DNA of 64,000 nt, from the NCBI GenBank assembly GCA_963692995.1, contig OY843611.1:1550001-1614000 (forward strand), read 5' to 3'. This DNA comes from Bin87 sp963692995. Lineage in GTDB: Bacteria; Chloroflexota; Dehalococcoidia; Lucifugimonadales; UBA3495. The notes under the pieces were generated by a model. It was not told where the DNA came from. It made no database searches and worked only from the letters and a program-made list of their open reading frames with translations. Made by a program: the position numbers and the translations under genes. Of this stretch, positions 23,722 through 32,685 are shown piece after piece; positions within the stretch are counted from its first letter, which is position 1; the number at the start of each line of letters is the position of its first letter.

Positions 23722-25272
23722 TTAGCGCCTTTCCTTGATGAACTCGGCGACCCGCTCGCCGATGGTCATCGAGGTCACGTTGGTGTTGGCGCGGATGCAG
23801 TCCGGCATCACGCTGGCGTCGGCAACGCGCAGGTTCGTTACGCCCTTAACCCTTCCGAATTGGTCCACCACCGACATAGGGTCGCTGTCCGGGCCCATCT
23901 TGCACGTGCCCGATATGTGTTGGGAGGTGGTCACCTCGCGGGCGATCCAGGCGTCCAGCACGGCGTCGTCGGTCTCCGATCCGGCCGGCGGCTCAATGCG
24001 TTCCTGGATCAGAACCTGAAATTCAGGATGCTCCGCCAACTCCAGGCATAAGCGCACCGAATCCCGCAGCCGGACCAGGTCGAACTCCTCCTTCAGATAG
24101 TTGTAGTCCAGGAAGGGCTGCTGGTTGGGGTCGGTGGACTGTAGGCGCAGCTGTCCCGCCCCGGCGGCCAGTTGGATACCGGTGCTCATGCGCACGCCCA
24201 GAGGCGCCATGCGGTCGCCGCCCCGGTTAATGCGCTCGGTGGCGAAGGATTGCATGCTGATCTTCATGTCGTTGCGCAGGTCCGAACCGGGCGCGGTGTA
24301 GCGCAGGCAAAGCTGGGAGCGCGGGGCCAACCCGTCCAGCTCAACCTCGGGCTTGGTGCGCCAGGTGCACCACACGGTAGGATGGTCGCGCAGGTTCTGC
24401 CCCACGCCGGGAGAGTCATGCACCACTGGGATGCCCAGCTCGCGCAGGTGCTCCGCCGGCCCTACGCCCGACAGCATCAGGATGTGAGGCGAACCGATGG
24501 CGCCGCTGCTCAGGACGATCTCCTCAGCCTCGGCCACAAAGGTCTCGCCGCCGGATTCTAGCTGCACTCCCACGGCCTTGTTCCCGTCAAATAGGATGCG
24601 GTGAACCTGGCAGTTGGCCTTGATCGTCAGGTTCAGCCGGTGCCGCGATTCCGAAAGATAACCCAAGTTGGTACTCATCCGGATACCGTTGGGGTTATTG
24701 AAAGGAGTTGGGCCGACCCCGTAAGAATCGGGATGATTATGATCCCAGGTTTCGGGGAAGCCGGCCGCCACACAGGCGGCGGAAAAAGCGTTCTGGACCG
24801 GCAGCCAGGTCTCCCGGGCAAAGCGGTGCATTACAATGGGGCCATCCCCGCCGTGGAAGTCGTCATTGCCATAGTCGGTGTCCGTCTCGATGCGGCGGAA
24901 GATGGGCAGCAGTTTGGTGTAGGACCATTCCTCGTTGCCAGCAGCGGCCCAGCCGTCATAGTCCTCCGGCACGCCGCGCAGGAACACCTGCCCGTTGATC
25001 GCGCTGGAACCGCCCGTTACCTTGCCCCGCGGCACCATCATCTCCGGCGAGGTGTCCGTGCCCTTGCCGACAAACTGCCAGTTGTGGTCGCTGACCATAA
25101 TGTCAATCTCGGTGTTGTAGCCGAACTTGACCTCTTCAGGCAGGTGCTCAAATTCCGGATAGTCCGGGCCAGCCTCGATGAGCAGAACGTGCTTGTTGTG
25201 CTCCTCGGTGAGCCGACTGGCGATAATGGAGCCGGCCGAACCGGCGCCAATTACGATATAGTCATACTTCAT
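23722..25272 (-). CDS. GMC-family FAD oxidoreductase
   Basis: A 516-residue glucose-methanol-choline oxidoreductase, oxidising an alcohol with FAD. It has the dinucleotide motif YIVIGAGSAGSIIASRL (5-21), the GMC signature RGKVTGGSSAINGQVFLRG, LSSGAIGSPHILMLSGVGP, and the C-terminal active-site block SQHISGTCKMG with ANTNVTSMTIGERVAEFI. The ATG at 25272 follows AAAGGAG. Choline dehydrogenase is the nearest well-known relative, but substrate is open. Its stop codon directly abuts the Schlafen-type gene, so those genes may ride on its transcript. Confidence 0.92.
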   Translation of the reverse strand: MKYDYIVIGAGSAGSIIASRLTEEHNKHVLLIEAGPDYPEFEHLPEEVKFGYNTEIDIMVSDHNWQFVGKGTDTSPEMMVPRGKVTGGSSAINGQVFLRGVPEDYDGWAAAGNEEWSYTKLLPIFRRIETDTDYGNDDFHGGDGPIVMHRFARETWLPVQNAFSAACVAAGFPETWDHNHPDSYGVGPTPFNNPNGIRMSTNLGYLSESRHRLNLTIKANCQVHRILFDGNKAVGVQLESGGETFVAEAEEIVLSSGAIGSPHILMLSGVGPAEHLRELGIPVVHDSPGVGQNLRDHPTVWCTWRTKPEVELDGLAPRSQLCLRYTAPGSDLRNDMKISMQSFATERINRGGDRMAPLGVRMSTGIQLAAGAGQLRLQSTDPNQQPFLDYNYLKEEFDLVRLRDSVRLCLELAEHPEFQVLIQERIEPPAGSETDDAVLDAWIAREVTTSQHISGTCKMGPDSDPMSVVDQFGRVKGVTNLRVADASVMPDCIRANTNVTSMTIGERVAEFIKERR

Positions 25273-25448
25273 AGTAGCTACGCTCCTTTTGCTGAGGCCA
25301 CGCCCCACCCAAGGCGGGCGCCGACGGAAGCCGGACGGCGACTGACTATTGAATTCAGGCGCAATGATATACGGGGGGCAAGAGCGGCGCAAGGGAATGA
25401 TTTTGCCCTCGTGCCTGCTTTGCGGAAATCGCCGGGTTTATCGTCGGG

Positions 25449-25477
25449 TTGAATTCGCCATTCAACGGGCGCATACT
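25449..25477 (+). promoter_or_regulatory. Promoter candidate of the catabolic operon
   Basis: TTGAAT (25449-25454), 17 bases, then CATACT (25472-25477); each matches 4 of 6 consensus bases. It lies 44 bases before the epimerase ATG at 25522. Confidence 0.42.
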
Positions 25478-25521
25478 GGCCTTGGCTGAGCGGCGTAACA
25501 TCCCAGGGAGGAACGTACCAA

Positions 25522-26502
25522 ATGGCAACGCTGGTAACTGGCGGCGCCGGCTTCGTCGGCTCCAACATCGTGAAGGAACTGGCGCGGCGCGGCCACGATG
25601 TCGTCAGTCTCGATGTGATGCCGCCCGACGGAACCACGAGACAATTCCTGGGCCATCGCTACGCCGATGTCACATTCTGCACCGGCGACATCCTGGATCC
25701 GGGCCGCCTGGACGCCATCCGGGCCGACCACTCCATCCGCAAGGTAGTCCACGCCGCCGTGTTCACGGTCAACCGTACCGACCGTGAAACCGCCCGCAGC
25801 AAGGACATCCTGGACATCAACCTCGCCGGCACCGGCAACCTGCTGGAGTTCGCCCGGCTGGCCCGCGTAGAGCGGTTCGTGTACATCAGCTCCGGCGCTG
25901 CCTACGGCTTGTCCCGCGACCCCGACCAGACCTATAACGAGGACGACCATCCCCAGCCGGGCAATCTGTACGGCATCACCAAGCTCGCCAGCGAGCAGTT
26001 GACCCGCCGCTACGGTGAACTGCACGGGTTCAGCGCCGTCAGCTTGCGCCTCAGCACTCCCTACGGCCCCATGGAACGGATCACCGGCCACCGCGACAAC
26101 ATGTCCACACCCTACCAATGGACCGGACAGCTGCTGCGCGGCGAACCCATTGCCATCGACACCACCGACTATGGCCGGGACTACACCTACGTTGCGGACA
26201 CCGCATCGGCCGTTGCAGCCGTCGTTGACGCGCCGGAACTGCCCCACTACCTCTACAACATCACCAACGGCGTGCCCGTCACCGGCGCTGAGATACAGCG
26301 GACGCTGGCGGAACTGTTCCCCGAAACCAGGCTGGTGGAACCGACCGGGGCGGAGCCGACCGGCTCTTCCCTCGAACCGACCCGTGGGCCGCTATCCGGC
26401 TACCGACTGTGGCACGATTTGGGATGGACGCCCCGGTACGACCTGGCTGCCGGCCTGACCGACTACGTGCGGTGGCGAAGGGAATCCGGGTTCCTCCAGT
26501 AG
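25522..26502 (+). CDS. NAD-dependent epimerase/dehydratase
   Basis: A 326-residue extended SDR. It shows the nucleotide motif LVTGGAGFVGSNIVKEL (4-20), the acidic residue after strand 2 (SLDVMPP), the active-site Ser in FVYISSGAAYG and Tyr-Lys in LYGITKLASEQL. Family reactions are epimerisation or dehydration of nucleotide sugars, but non-sugar substrates are common in this group. The ATG at 25522 follows GGGAGGAA. First gene of a five-gene plus-strand run (gaps of 11-49 bases) ending with the HpaB-type hydroxylase. Confidence 0.88.
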   Translation: MATLVTGGAGFVGSNIVKELARRGHDVVSLDVMPPDGTTRQFLGHRYADVTFCTGDILDPGRLDAIRADHSIRKVVHAAVFTVNRTDRETARSKDILDINLAGTGNLLEFARLARVERFVYISSGAAYGLSRDPDQTYNEDDHPQPGNLYGITKLASEQLTRRYGELHGFSAVSLRLSTPYGPMERITGHRDNMSTPYQWTGQLLRGEPIAIDTTDYGRDYTYVADTASAVAAVVDAPELPHYLYNITNGVPVTGAEIQRTLAELFPETRLVEPTGAEPTGSSLEPTRGPLSGYRLWHDLGWTPRYDLAAGLTDYVRWRRESGFLQ

Positions 26503-26544
26503 GGATGTTGAAAATTTGAAAACCACACCAAGGAGCAATTAGCC

Positions 26545-27459
26545 ATGGCGTTGCCACCCGACCGCATCGACTACCTGCCCATCATTGACCGCCCGGTGAT
26601 CAAGTGGCCCAACAACGCTCGGGTAGCCCTCTGGATCTCGCCCAACGTCGAACACTATGAATACCTGCCCATCAACGAGGGCGTGCGCGACCCCTGGCCC
26701 CGAACTCCCTATCCCGACGTGCAGCAATACACCTACCGGGACTACGGCAACCGCGTCGGATTCTGGCGGATGCTCGAACCGCTGGACAAGCACGGCATCC
26801 GCTGCTGCATCTCGCTGAACCTGGCCGTGCTGGAACACTTCCCGGAGATCGCCGCGGCCATGGTGGAACGGGACTACGACTTTATGAGCCACGGCATCTA
26901 CAACACCCGCTACCTCTACACCTGCACCGAGGACGAAGAGCGGGAGTTCTACCGGGACTGCATTGACACTCTGCAACGACACACCGGCAAGCAGCTCAAG
27001 GGGATGCTTGGCCCGGCCATCTCCGGCAGCGTCAGCACTCCCGACCTCATGGCCGAAGCCGGCTTGATCTATCACACCGACTGGTTCCACGACGATCAAC
27101 CCACTCCGATTAAGGTTGCCAAAGGCGGTAAGCTGGTATCCGTACCCTACTCCATCGAGCTCAACGACTCCTCGGTATTGCGGGACAACCACTACACCGC
27201 CGAATACTTCGCCGACATCTGCAAGCGCCAGTTCGACCGCCTCTACGCAGAGGGCGCCGAGAGTGGCCGCGTGATGTGCATCGCCCTGCATCCCTTTTTG
27301 ATCGGCCAACCCCACCGCATCAAGTACCTGGATGATGTACTGGGCTATATCATGGCCCACGATGCCGTCTGGCAGACCACCGCCGACGAAATCGCCGAGT
27401 ACTACATCGCCAACTATTACGACCAGGCCATGGCCCACGCCCAGAAGTTCGCCCTTTAG
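26545..27459 (+). CDS. PuuE-like polysaccharide-deacetylase-fold protein (copy 1)
   Basis: A 304-residue NodB-fold protein of the allantoinase PuuE-like branch: WPNNARVALWISPNVEHYEY (21-40), RDYGNRVGFWRMLEPLDKHG and YDFMSHGIYNTR. In the metal-binding HxxxH of true deacetylases the second His is Asn (H116, N120), so classical zinc deacetylation is doubtful; metal-independent PuuE enzymes hydrolyse cyclic amides. AAGGAG precedes the ATG at 26545. The adjacent gene is a paralogue. A cyclic amide or ureide substrate would fit the aminohydrolase two genes downstream. Confidence 0.87.
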   Translation: MALPPDRIDYLPIIDRPVIKWPNNARVALWISPNVEHYEYLPINEGVRDPWPRTPYPDVQQYTYRDYGNRVGFWRMLEPLDKHGIRCCISLNLAVLEHFPEIAAAMVERDYDFMSHGIYNTRYLYTCTEDEEREFYRDCIDTLQRHTGKQLKGMLGPAISGSVSTPDLMAEAGLIYHTDWFHDDQPTPIKVAKGGKLVSVPYSIELNDSSVLRDNHYTAEYFADICKRQFDRLYAEGAESGRVMCIALHPFLIGQPHRIKYLDDVLGYIMAHDAVWQTTADEIAEYYIANYYDQAMAHAQKFAL

Positions 27460-27508
27460 CTAGCTGGCGCGTACTCAACCCTGCCCACTGCTCAGGAGCA
27501 CTAGCACT

Positions 27509-28420
27509 ATGCCCGCCCAACGCGCCTTCGGAATGGACCATCCTCACCACGCATGGTCGCCCATCAACAGCCGGCCCGCCTTGCGTTGGCCCAACGAAGC
27601 ACGGGTAGCCCTGTGCGTAATCCTGGTGCTGGAGCACCTGGAATGGCAGGCGCCCGAGGGAAGTTTCGTGGTGGCCAACCTGGCCGGCGCCTCTGCGCCC
27701 CGGGCCTTTCCCGATTATGCTCGCCTGTCCCACCGGGAATATGGGCACCGGGTAGGCATCTTCCGTCTCCTGGACACCCTGGAGAAGCACGGCATCACGG
27801 CGACCATCGCCATGGACGCCATCACCGCCGCGAACTATCCCTTCCTGGTGCGGCACTGCCTGGACCGCGGTTGCGAAATCATCGGCCACGGCATCTCCGT
27901 CAGCCGGATGATCACCGGCAATACGCCGGAGGATGCAGAACGGGAGTACATCCGCACGTCCATCGACGCCCTGGCTCAGGCCACCGGCGTGTCCCCGCAA
28001 GGCTGGTTGGGGCCGGAATACGGAGAGTCGGAACGGACCCCGCAACTGCTCGCCGAGGCCGGCCTCCGTTACGTCTGCGACTGGGCCAACGACGAGCAGC
28101 CCTTCCCCATGACCACCGGGAATGACCCCTTCTTCGCATTGCCCTTGCTGTACGAGTTGGACGACGTAGCCTCCCTGGCCCAGCGCAAGGTTACCGTGGC
28201 CGATTACCAGCGCCGGCTGACCGAGTCCTTCGACGTCCTGCATCAGGATGGGGAGACCAACGGTCGGTTAATGGCCTTGAACTGGCATCCCTGGCTGGTG
28301 GGCCAACCCTTCCGCGTCGGCGCGGTGGACGACGCGCTGGCGTACATGATGGCGCATGGCGGCGTCTGGCCGGCCACCGGGTCGGAAATTATTGACTGGT
28401 ACCAATCCCAAACCGATTGA
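27509..28420 (+). CDS. PuuE-like polysaccharide-deacetylase-fold protein (copy 2)
   Basis: A 303-residue paralogue of the preceding protein: RWPNEARVALCVILVLEHLEW (26-46), REYGHRVGIFRLLDTLEKHG, and CEIIGHGISVSRM where H127 is kept but the second metal His is Val (V131). Tandem duplication followed by divergence is likely; copy 2 has an N-terminal extension with HPHHAW. The pair may form a heteromer or act on sequential intermediates. It is followed by the aminohydrolase, whose ATG lies 11 bases after this stop. Confidence 0.87.
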   Translation: MPAQRAFGMDHPHHAWSPINSRPALRWPNEARVALCVILVLEHLEWQAPEGSFVVANLAGASAPRAFPDYARLSHREYGHRVGIFRLLDTLEKHGITATIAMDAITAANYPFLVRHCLDRGCEIIGHGISVSRMITGNTPEDAEREYIRTSIDALAQATGVSPQGWLGPEYGESERTPQLLAEAGLRYVCDWANDEQPFPMTTGNDPFFALPLLYELDDVASLAQRKVTVADYQRRLTESFDVLHQDGETNGRLMALNWHPWLVGQPFRVGAVDDALAYMMAHGGVWPATGSEIIDWYQSQTD

Positions 28421-28431
28421 CGGGTGAATCC

Positions 28432-29967
28432 ATGGCTTCCTCATTGATTCGCGGCAAGCATGTCCTCACCGCCGATGGCTCCGGCTCGATGGCCTGCCAT
28501 TACGATGCAGCGGTGTATCAGGAAGATGGCATCATCAAGGACGTTGGCCCCTACCAGGAACTCCGGGAGAAATATGCCCCCGACACCCAACTCGGCGGTA
28601 TCGATTACGCCATCATTCCCGGTCTCGTCAACTCCCACCATCACGGGCGCGGCGTTACGACGCTCCAGATGGGCACCTGCGACGACTGCCTGGAGGTATG
28701 GATCCTTGCCGGCTGGGGCCGCCGCCCTTACGACCATTACCTGATGACCCTGTACACTGCCCTGAATATGCTGGAGTCCGGCACCACCACCGTCATGTAT
28801 AACCATCCGCAGACGGCGGCGGCTACTTTGAAAGAGGACGTGGACGCCGTGCTGCGCGGCTTCCTGGACGCCGGAATGCGGGTAGCATTTTCCAGCTACC
28901 TGCGCAACCGGAACCGGCTGGTCTATACCGACGATGACCAATTCCTGGCCGCCCTCCCGGCCGACCTGGCCGACGCTGTGCGCCGCTACTTCTCCGTCGC
29001 GCATATGAGCGATGACGACTACTTTGCCTTCTGTGACCAGATGCGCCGAGAGTACCACAGCCACCCGTCGGGCAAGGTACGGGTACTTTTCAGCCCGGCC
29101 AACGTGCAATGGAACTCAGACGAATTCCTGCTGCGCTGCAAGCAACAGGCGGCCAATCATCAAACCGGCATCCACATGCACCTGGTGGAAAGCCCTTACC
29201 AGAAGGACTACGGCATCCGCGCCTGGGGCAAGACCCCGGTGGAACACTTGCAGGACCTGGAGTTCCTGGGGCCGGAAGTGTCTTTCGCCCATGCCGTCTG
29301 GCTCACCGACCACGACATCGACTTGCTGGGCGACGCCGGCGCAACCGTCTGCCACAACGCCAGTTCCAACCTGCGCCTCAAAAACGGCATCGCGCCGGTG
29401 AACCCCATGCTGGCCCGGGGCGTCAACGTAGCCATCGGCACCGACAGCACCGCCATCAACGACGACGACGACCTCTTGCAAGAGATGCGCCTGGTCAGCA
29501 AGCTGCATCGGCAGCCCATTATCGGCGAACCCGCCATCACCGTCGAGCAAGTGCTGGCCATGGCCACGGCCAACGCTGCCGCGCCCACCGGCTTTGGAAG
29601 CGAAATCGGTATGTTGCAGCCGGGACGCCGGGCCGATATGGTCCTGATACGGTTGGACGGCGTGGCAGACCCTTACTTTGACCCGGACGTTCCCGGCGCC
29701 GAGGCCATTCTGGGCCGGGCCAAGTCTAAGGACATTGCCGCCGTAATCGTGGACGGGGAAGTGCTGCTCCGGGATGGCGCGCACACCCGGGCCAGCAAGG
29801 CCGACGTGGCGCGGGAACTCCGCGAGCAACTGGCCCGACCCATCGAACCGGAAACCCTCGCCACCCGCCATATGGCGGGCCAACTTTCCCCCTATGTGGA
29901 GCAGTTCTACCGTAGCCGCCCGCCGGCCATGGGAACGCCTCACTACGTGTACAACAGCCGGACCTGA
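28432..29967 (+). CDS. Metal-dependent amidohydrolase/aminohydrolase (TrzN/chlorohydrolase-like)
   Basis: A 511-residue amidohydrolase of the cytosine-deaminase-like group. Metal ligands appear in order: NSHHHGRG near residue 70, GIHMHLVESPYQKD, VSFAHAVWL, and the Asp in AIGTDSTAINDDDD. Enzymes of this type deaminate or dechlorinate N-heterocycles such as triazines, guanine or methylthioadenosine. The ATG at 28432 is preferred over a TTG at 28417 that overlaps the previous stop. The 3-prime neighbour is the HpaB-like hydroxylase, so a nitrogen-containing aromatic substrate is conceivable. Confidence 0.88.
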   Translation: MASSLIRGKHVLTADGSGSMACHYDAAVYQEDGIIKDVGPYQELREKYAPDTQLGGIDYAIIPGLVNSHHHGRGVTTLQMGTCDDCLEVWILAGWGRRPYDHYLMTLYTALNMLESGTTTVMYNHPQTAAATLKEDVDAVLRGFLDAGMRVAFSSYLRNRNRLVYTDDDQFLAALPADLADAVRRYFSVAHMSDDDYFAFCDQMRREYHSHPSGKVRVLFSPANVQWNSDEFLLRCKQQAANHQTGIHMHLVESPYQKDYGIRAWGKTPVEHLQDLEFLGPEVSFAHAVWLTDHDIDLLGDAGATVCHNASSNLRLKNGIAPVNPMLARGVNVAIGTDSTAINDDDDLLQEMRLVSKLHRQPIIGEPAITVEQVLAMATANAAAPTGFGSEIGMLQPGRRADMVLIRLDGVADPYFDPDVPGAEAILGRAKSKDIAAVIVDGEVLLRDGAHTRASKADVARELREQLARPIEPETLATRHMAGQLSPYVEQFYRSRPPAMGTPHYVYNSRT

Positions 29968-29988
29968 CGCGGGTATGGAGAGGGATCC

Positions 29989-31476
29989 ATGGCCTGGAAA
30001 GTTGAAACCGCACCCGGCGCCATGACCGGCGCCCGTTACATCGAGAGCCTCCGCGACCACCGCGAAGTCTGGCTGGACGGCGAGAAAGTCGCCGATGTGA
30101 CCACCCACCCGGCCCTGACCGGCATGGTTCACGAGCTGGCCCGTATCTACGACCTGCAACACTCGGAACCCTACCGGGATCAGATGACCTTCGTATCCCC
30201 GGAAACCGGCAACCGTTGCAGCCTGTCGTGGCTTTTGCCGCGCAGCCACGAAGACCTGAAAAGACAGCGGCGCAACAGCGAAATCTGGAACGCAGAATCC
30301 TGGGGACAGCTGGGCCGCAGCCCCGACATCCTCGCGCCCCACATCATCAGCCTGGTGGCCATCAGCGACGCCCTGGGAGGGGTGAAGCACACCAAGTGCG
30401 ACTTCGCCGAGAACATCGTCAACTACCATCGCTACTGCATGGAGAACGACCTGTTCCTCACCCACGCCCTCGGCGACCCGCAGGTTGATCGTAGCCAGCA
30501 GCCGCAGAACGCCACCCGCGCCGACGGCGAAACCGAAGTTGCCTTGCACGTGGTAGAAGAAACCAACCACGGCGTCATCGTCCACGGCGCCAAGCAACTC
30601 GCTACCGCTGCGCCCATCAGCAACGAGACCTACGTGTCCCTGTCTGCCACCTTCATGCGCCGCGCCGACCCTCGTTTCATACTGGCCTTCTCAATACCCA
30701 CCAACACGCCGGGTCTGAAAACTCTCTGCCGGGAGCCGGTCTCCCAGTGGCCGGGCAGTTACGGCCATCCCCTCGCCGCAGTGTACGACGAGCAGGACGC
30801 CATGCTGTTCTTCGACCACGTGCTGGTGCCCTGGGATCGCGTCTTCATGCTCTACGATTCGGCCCCGCTGCTGCAACGGCTGGGTTCCGAGGCCAACTTC
30901 CGGGGTTGGGGCAACCTGTGCCGCATCCACCGGCGGATGCAGCTGATGACCGCCGTCGCTACGCTGATCGCCGAGGCCATCGGCGTAATTGAGTACCGGG
31001 AGGTTTCGGCCAAGCTCGGCGAGATGGCCATGCACACCGAGATGTGGCGCCACGCTATGGACGGCGTGGAACACAACGCCTATCCCGCCGACAACGGCCT
31101 CATGTCCCTGGGGTCAACGTCCGGGATGAACATTTACTTTGCCCAAACGTCGCAGCGAATGGTGGAACTGCTGCGGGAAATCTCCGGCTCCGGCATGATC
31201 ATGCAGCCCAGCGAAGCCGACCTGGCCAGCCCGGAGTTCCGCCCCTACCTGGACCGCTACATGCCGGGCCGGGGAGTCGGCGTGGAATACAAGTCCCGCC
31301 TCTTCCGCCTGGCCCACGACCTCGCCGCCTCATCCTTCGGCATGCGCCAGGAAATCTACGAGTACTGGCACGGCGGCGACCCCAACCGCAACCGTATCAA
31401 CCTGCTGCGCAACTACGACCAGGCGGACATCACAGCGCGCATCAAGACGCTTATTGCCCAGCCGCTGCCCTCCTAG
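29989..31476 (+). CDS. HpaB-type flavin-dependent aromatic hydroxylase
   Basis: A 495-residue protein of the 4-hydroxyphenylacetate 3-hydroxylase oxygenase (HpaB) family, which uses free FADH2 to ortho-hydroxylate phenols. Family features: MTGARYIESLRDHREVWLDG (12-31), LVAISDALGG, the FAD-contact region FFDHVLVPWDRVF and the four-helix C-terminal region with GSGMIMQPSEADL. No flavin reductase (HpaC) is adjacent. The downstream, convergent gene encodes an extradiol dioxygenase that could cleave the resulting catechol; the two stop codons are 1 base apart. Some family members are dehydratases, which remain possible. Confidence 0.88.
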   Translation: MAWKVETAPGAMTGARYIESLRDHREVWLDGEKVADVTTHPALTGMVHELARIYDLQHSEPYRDQMTFVSPETGNRCSLSWLLPRSHEDLKRQRRNSEIWNAESWGQLGRSPDILAPHIISLVAISDALGGVKHTKCDFAENIVNYHRYCMENDLFLTHALGDPQVDRSQQPQNATRADGETEVALHVVEETNHGVIVHGAKQLATAAPISNETYVSLSATFMRRADPRFILAFSIPTNTPGLKTLCREPVSQWPGSYGHPLAAVYDEQDAMLFFDHVLVPWDRVFMLYDSAPLLQRLGSEANFRGWGNLCRIHRRMQLMTAVATLIAEAIGVIEYREVSAKLGEMAMHTEMWRHAMDGVEHNAYPADNGLMSLGSTSGMNIYFAQTSQRMVELLREISGSGMIMQPSEADLASPEFRPYLDRYMPGRGVGVEYKSRLFRLAHDLAASSFGMRQEIYEYWHGGDPNRNRINLLRNYDQADITARIKTLIAQPLPS

Positions 31477-31477
31477 C

Positions 31478-32473
31478 CTACCCCCAGGCAGCAAACCCCA
31501 TAGCGCAGCCGGTGCCGGCTGGCGAGCGATAGCAAGGCACGTAATCCACCACGTCCATGTCCAGGTGCTCGGTAGCCCCGGTCACCACGATCCAGTTGCG
31601 GATTTCAGAGCTGCCGGAGTTGATCTTCTCTCGCGGCAAAGCCATCAACTGCTCAACGCTCTTGGCCTGCATCCCCGCCAGGGCCTGCTGGTCCAGATCT
31701 TCGTCCACCACGAAGTGGCTCAGACCGCCCGACGCCAGTATGCCCACCCGAATATCCTGGGGCCACGTCTCGATGGCGGAGCGCAGCGCCTGGCCCAGTT
31801 TGTAGCACCGCTTGGGCGTAGGCTGGTTGGGCGGGTAGTAAGTGTTCAGCATCACCGGCACCGTCGGGATGATCCCGTCGGTCATCAGGCGGTTGTACAC
31901 ATACCCGAAGGCGTGGCCGATGCCGCCCCGTTCCCCCCGTCCCCGGCTGGGGTCCAAGTACCTGGAACTGCCCACGTCGAACTCGGCGTCCATCAAGCTG
32001 TTGATGATGTGCAGCCCCAGCTCGGAATCGGTAGGCGCCTGCTGATCCTCCGTGCTATAGCCGATGAGCGGGCGGTTGCCGGTGGAAGGCCCGGCTTCGT
32101 GCCCCGAAACCTTCACCTGCTCGCCCCAATAGACGCAGAAAGCCGGCATATTGTCGTCCAGCAAGTATTCGTGCTGGTCGTCGCCCACCATTACCAGCAC
32201 GTCCAGGTTGGCTTCGTACAGCTTTTTCGATAGATGGGCGATGGCCTTCTGGTTCTGCTGGTGGCGCTGCTCGAACTTGGCCGGCGTGATTTCTTTGGCA
32301 ATGCGCTCGGTGTCCGTGCGGGCCAGCAGGTCCTCATAGTTGGAGGTGATGCCGTCGGCGCCGATCAATTCAACGTGTCCCTTGTCCCGCTCCCCTCGGC
32401 CGGCCCATCCGTCGGCGGGAGTGCTCAGTTGCGGGCTGTGGGAAGAGGCCAGGCCCAATACCAGTTCTGCCAT
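31478..32473 (-). CDS. Class III extradiol dioxygenase (LigB-like)
   Basis: A 331-residue catalytic subunit-like protein of the LigB/gallate dioxygenase family, opening a catechol ring with non-haem Fe(II). H12 lies in LASSHSPQL, a second likely ligand is H101 in VGDDQHEYL, and the active-site His is in ASGGLSHFVVDEDL. The ATG at 32473 follows AAAGGAG; upstream in-frame codons lack a site. No small LigA-like subunit is seen, so it may act alone, as some gallate-type enzymes do. It is transcribed towards the HpaB-type gene, not with it. Confidence 0.87.
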   Translation of the reverse strand: MAELVLGLASSHSPQLSTPADGWAGRGERDKGHVELIGADGITSNYEDLLARTDTERIAKEITPAKFEQRHQQNQKAIAHLSKKLYEANLDVLVMVGDDQHEYLLDDNMPAFCVYWGEQVKVSGHEAGPSTGNRPLIGYSTEDQQAPTDSELGLHIINSLMDAEFDVGSSRYLDPSRGRGERGGIGHAFGYVYNRLMTDGIIPTVPVMLNTYYPPNQPTPKRCYKLGQALRSAIETWPQDIRVGILASGGLSHFVVDEDLDQQALAGMQAKSVEQLMALPREKINSGSSEIRNWIVVTGATEHLDMDVVDYVPCYRSPAGTGCAMGFAAWG

Positions 32474-32599
32474 TGTCCAGCTCCTTTGCGCTTCGTGTTT
32501 CAACTGCCTGCGACGAAACGCTACCACACGCCGGGAGCGCCTGGCAATTCCGGCCTGCCGGTTTTGCGCAGCCCTATACCCGCCTCCCGGCAATCTCGC

Positions 32600-32605
32600 T
32601 ATAAT
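32600..32605 (+). promoter_or_regulatory. -10 box of the enoyl-CoA hydratase gene
   Basis: A perfect TATAAT lies 80 bases before the ATG at 32686. No good -35 is seen. Confidence 0.4.
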
Positions 32606-32685
32606 GGCTGCGCCGGCAACCGGTTTTGCCTCTACTCTCTTCCCTGACTACTACTACTGTCTTCCCGAATTACAAGGACGGAAAC

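Noticed and set aside
26539..27438. Minus-strand frame opposite the first PuuE-like gene
   Set aside because: Val/Gly-rich composition typical of antisense translation; no motif.
29116..30597. 493-codon minus-strand frame across the aminohydrolase and HpaB genes
   Set aside because: Antisense to two genes with complete catalytic motifs; no domain or start signal.
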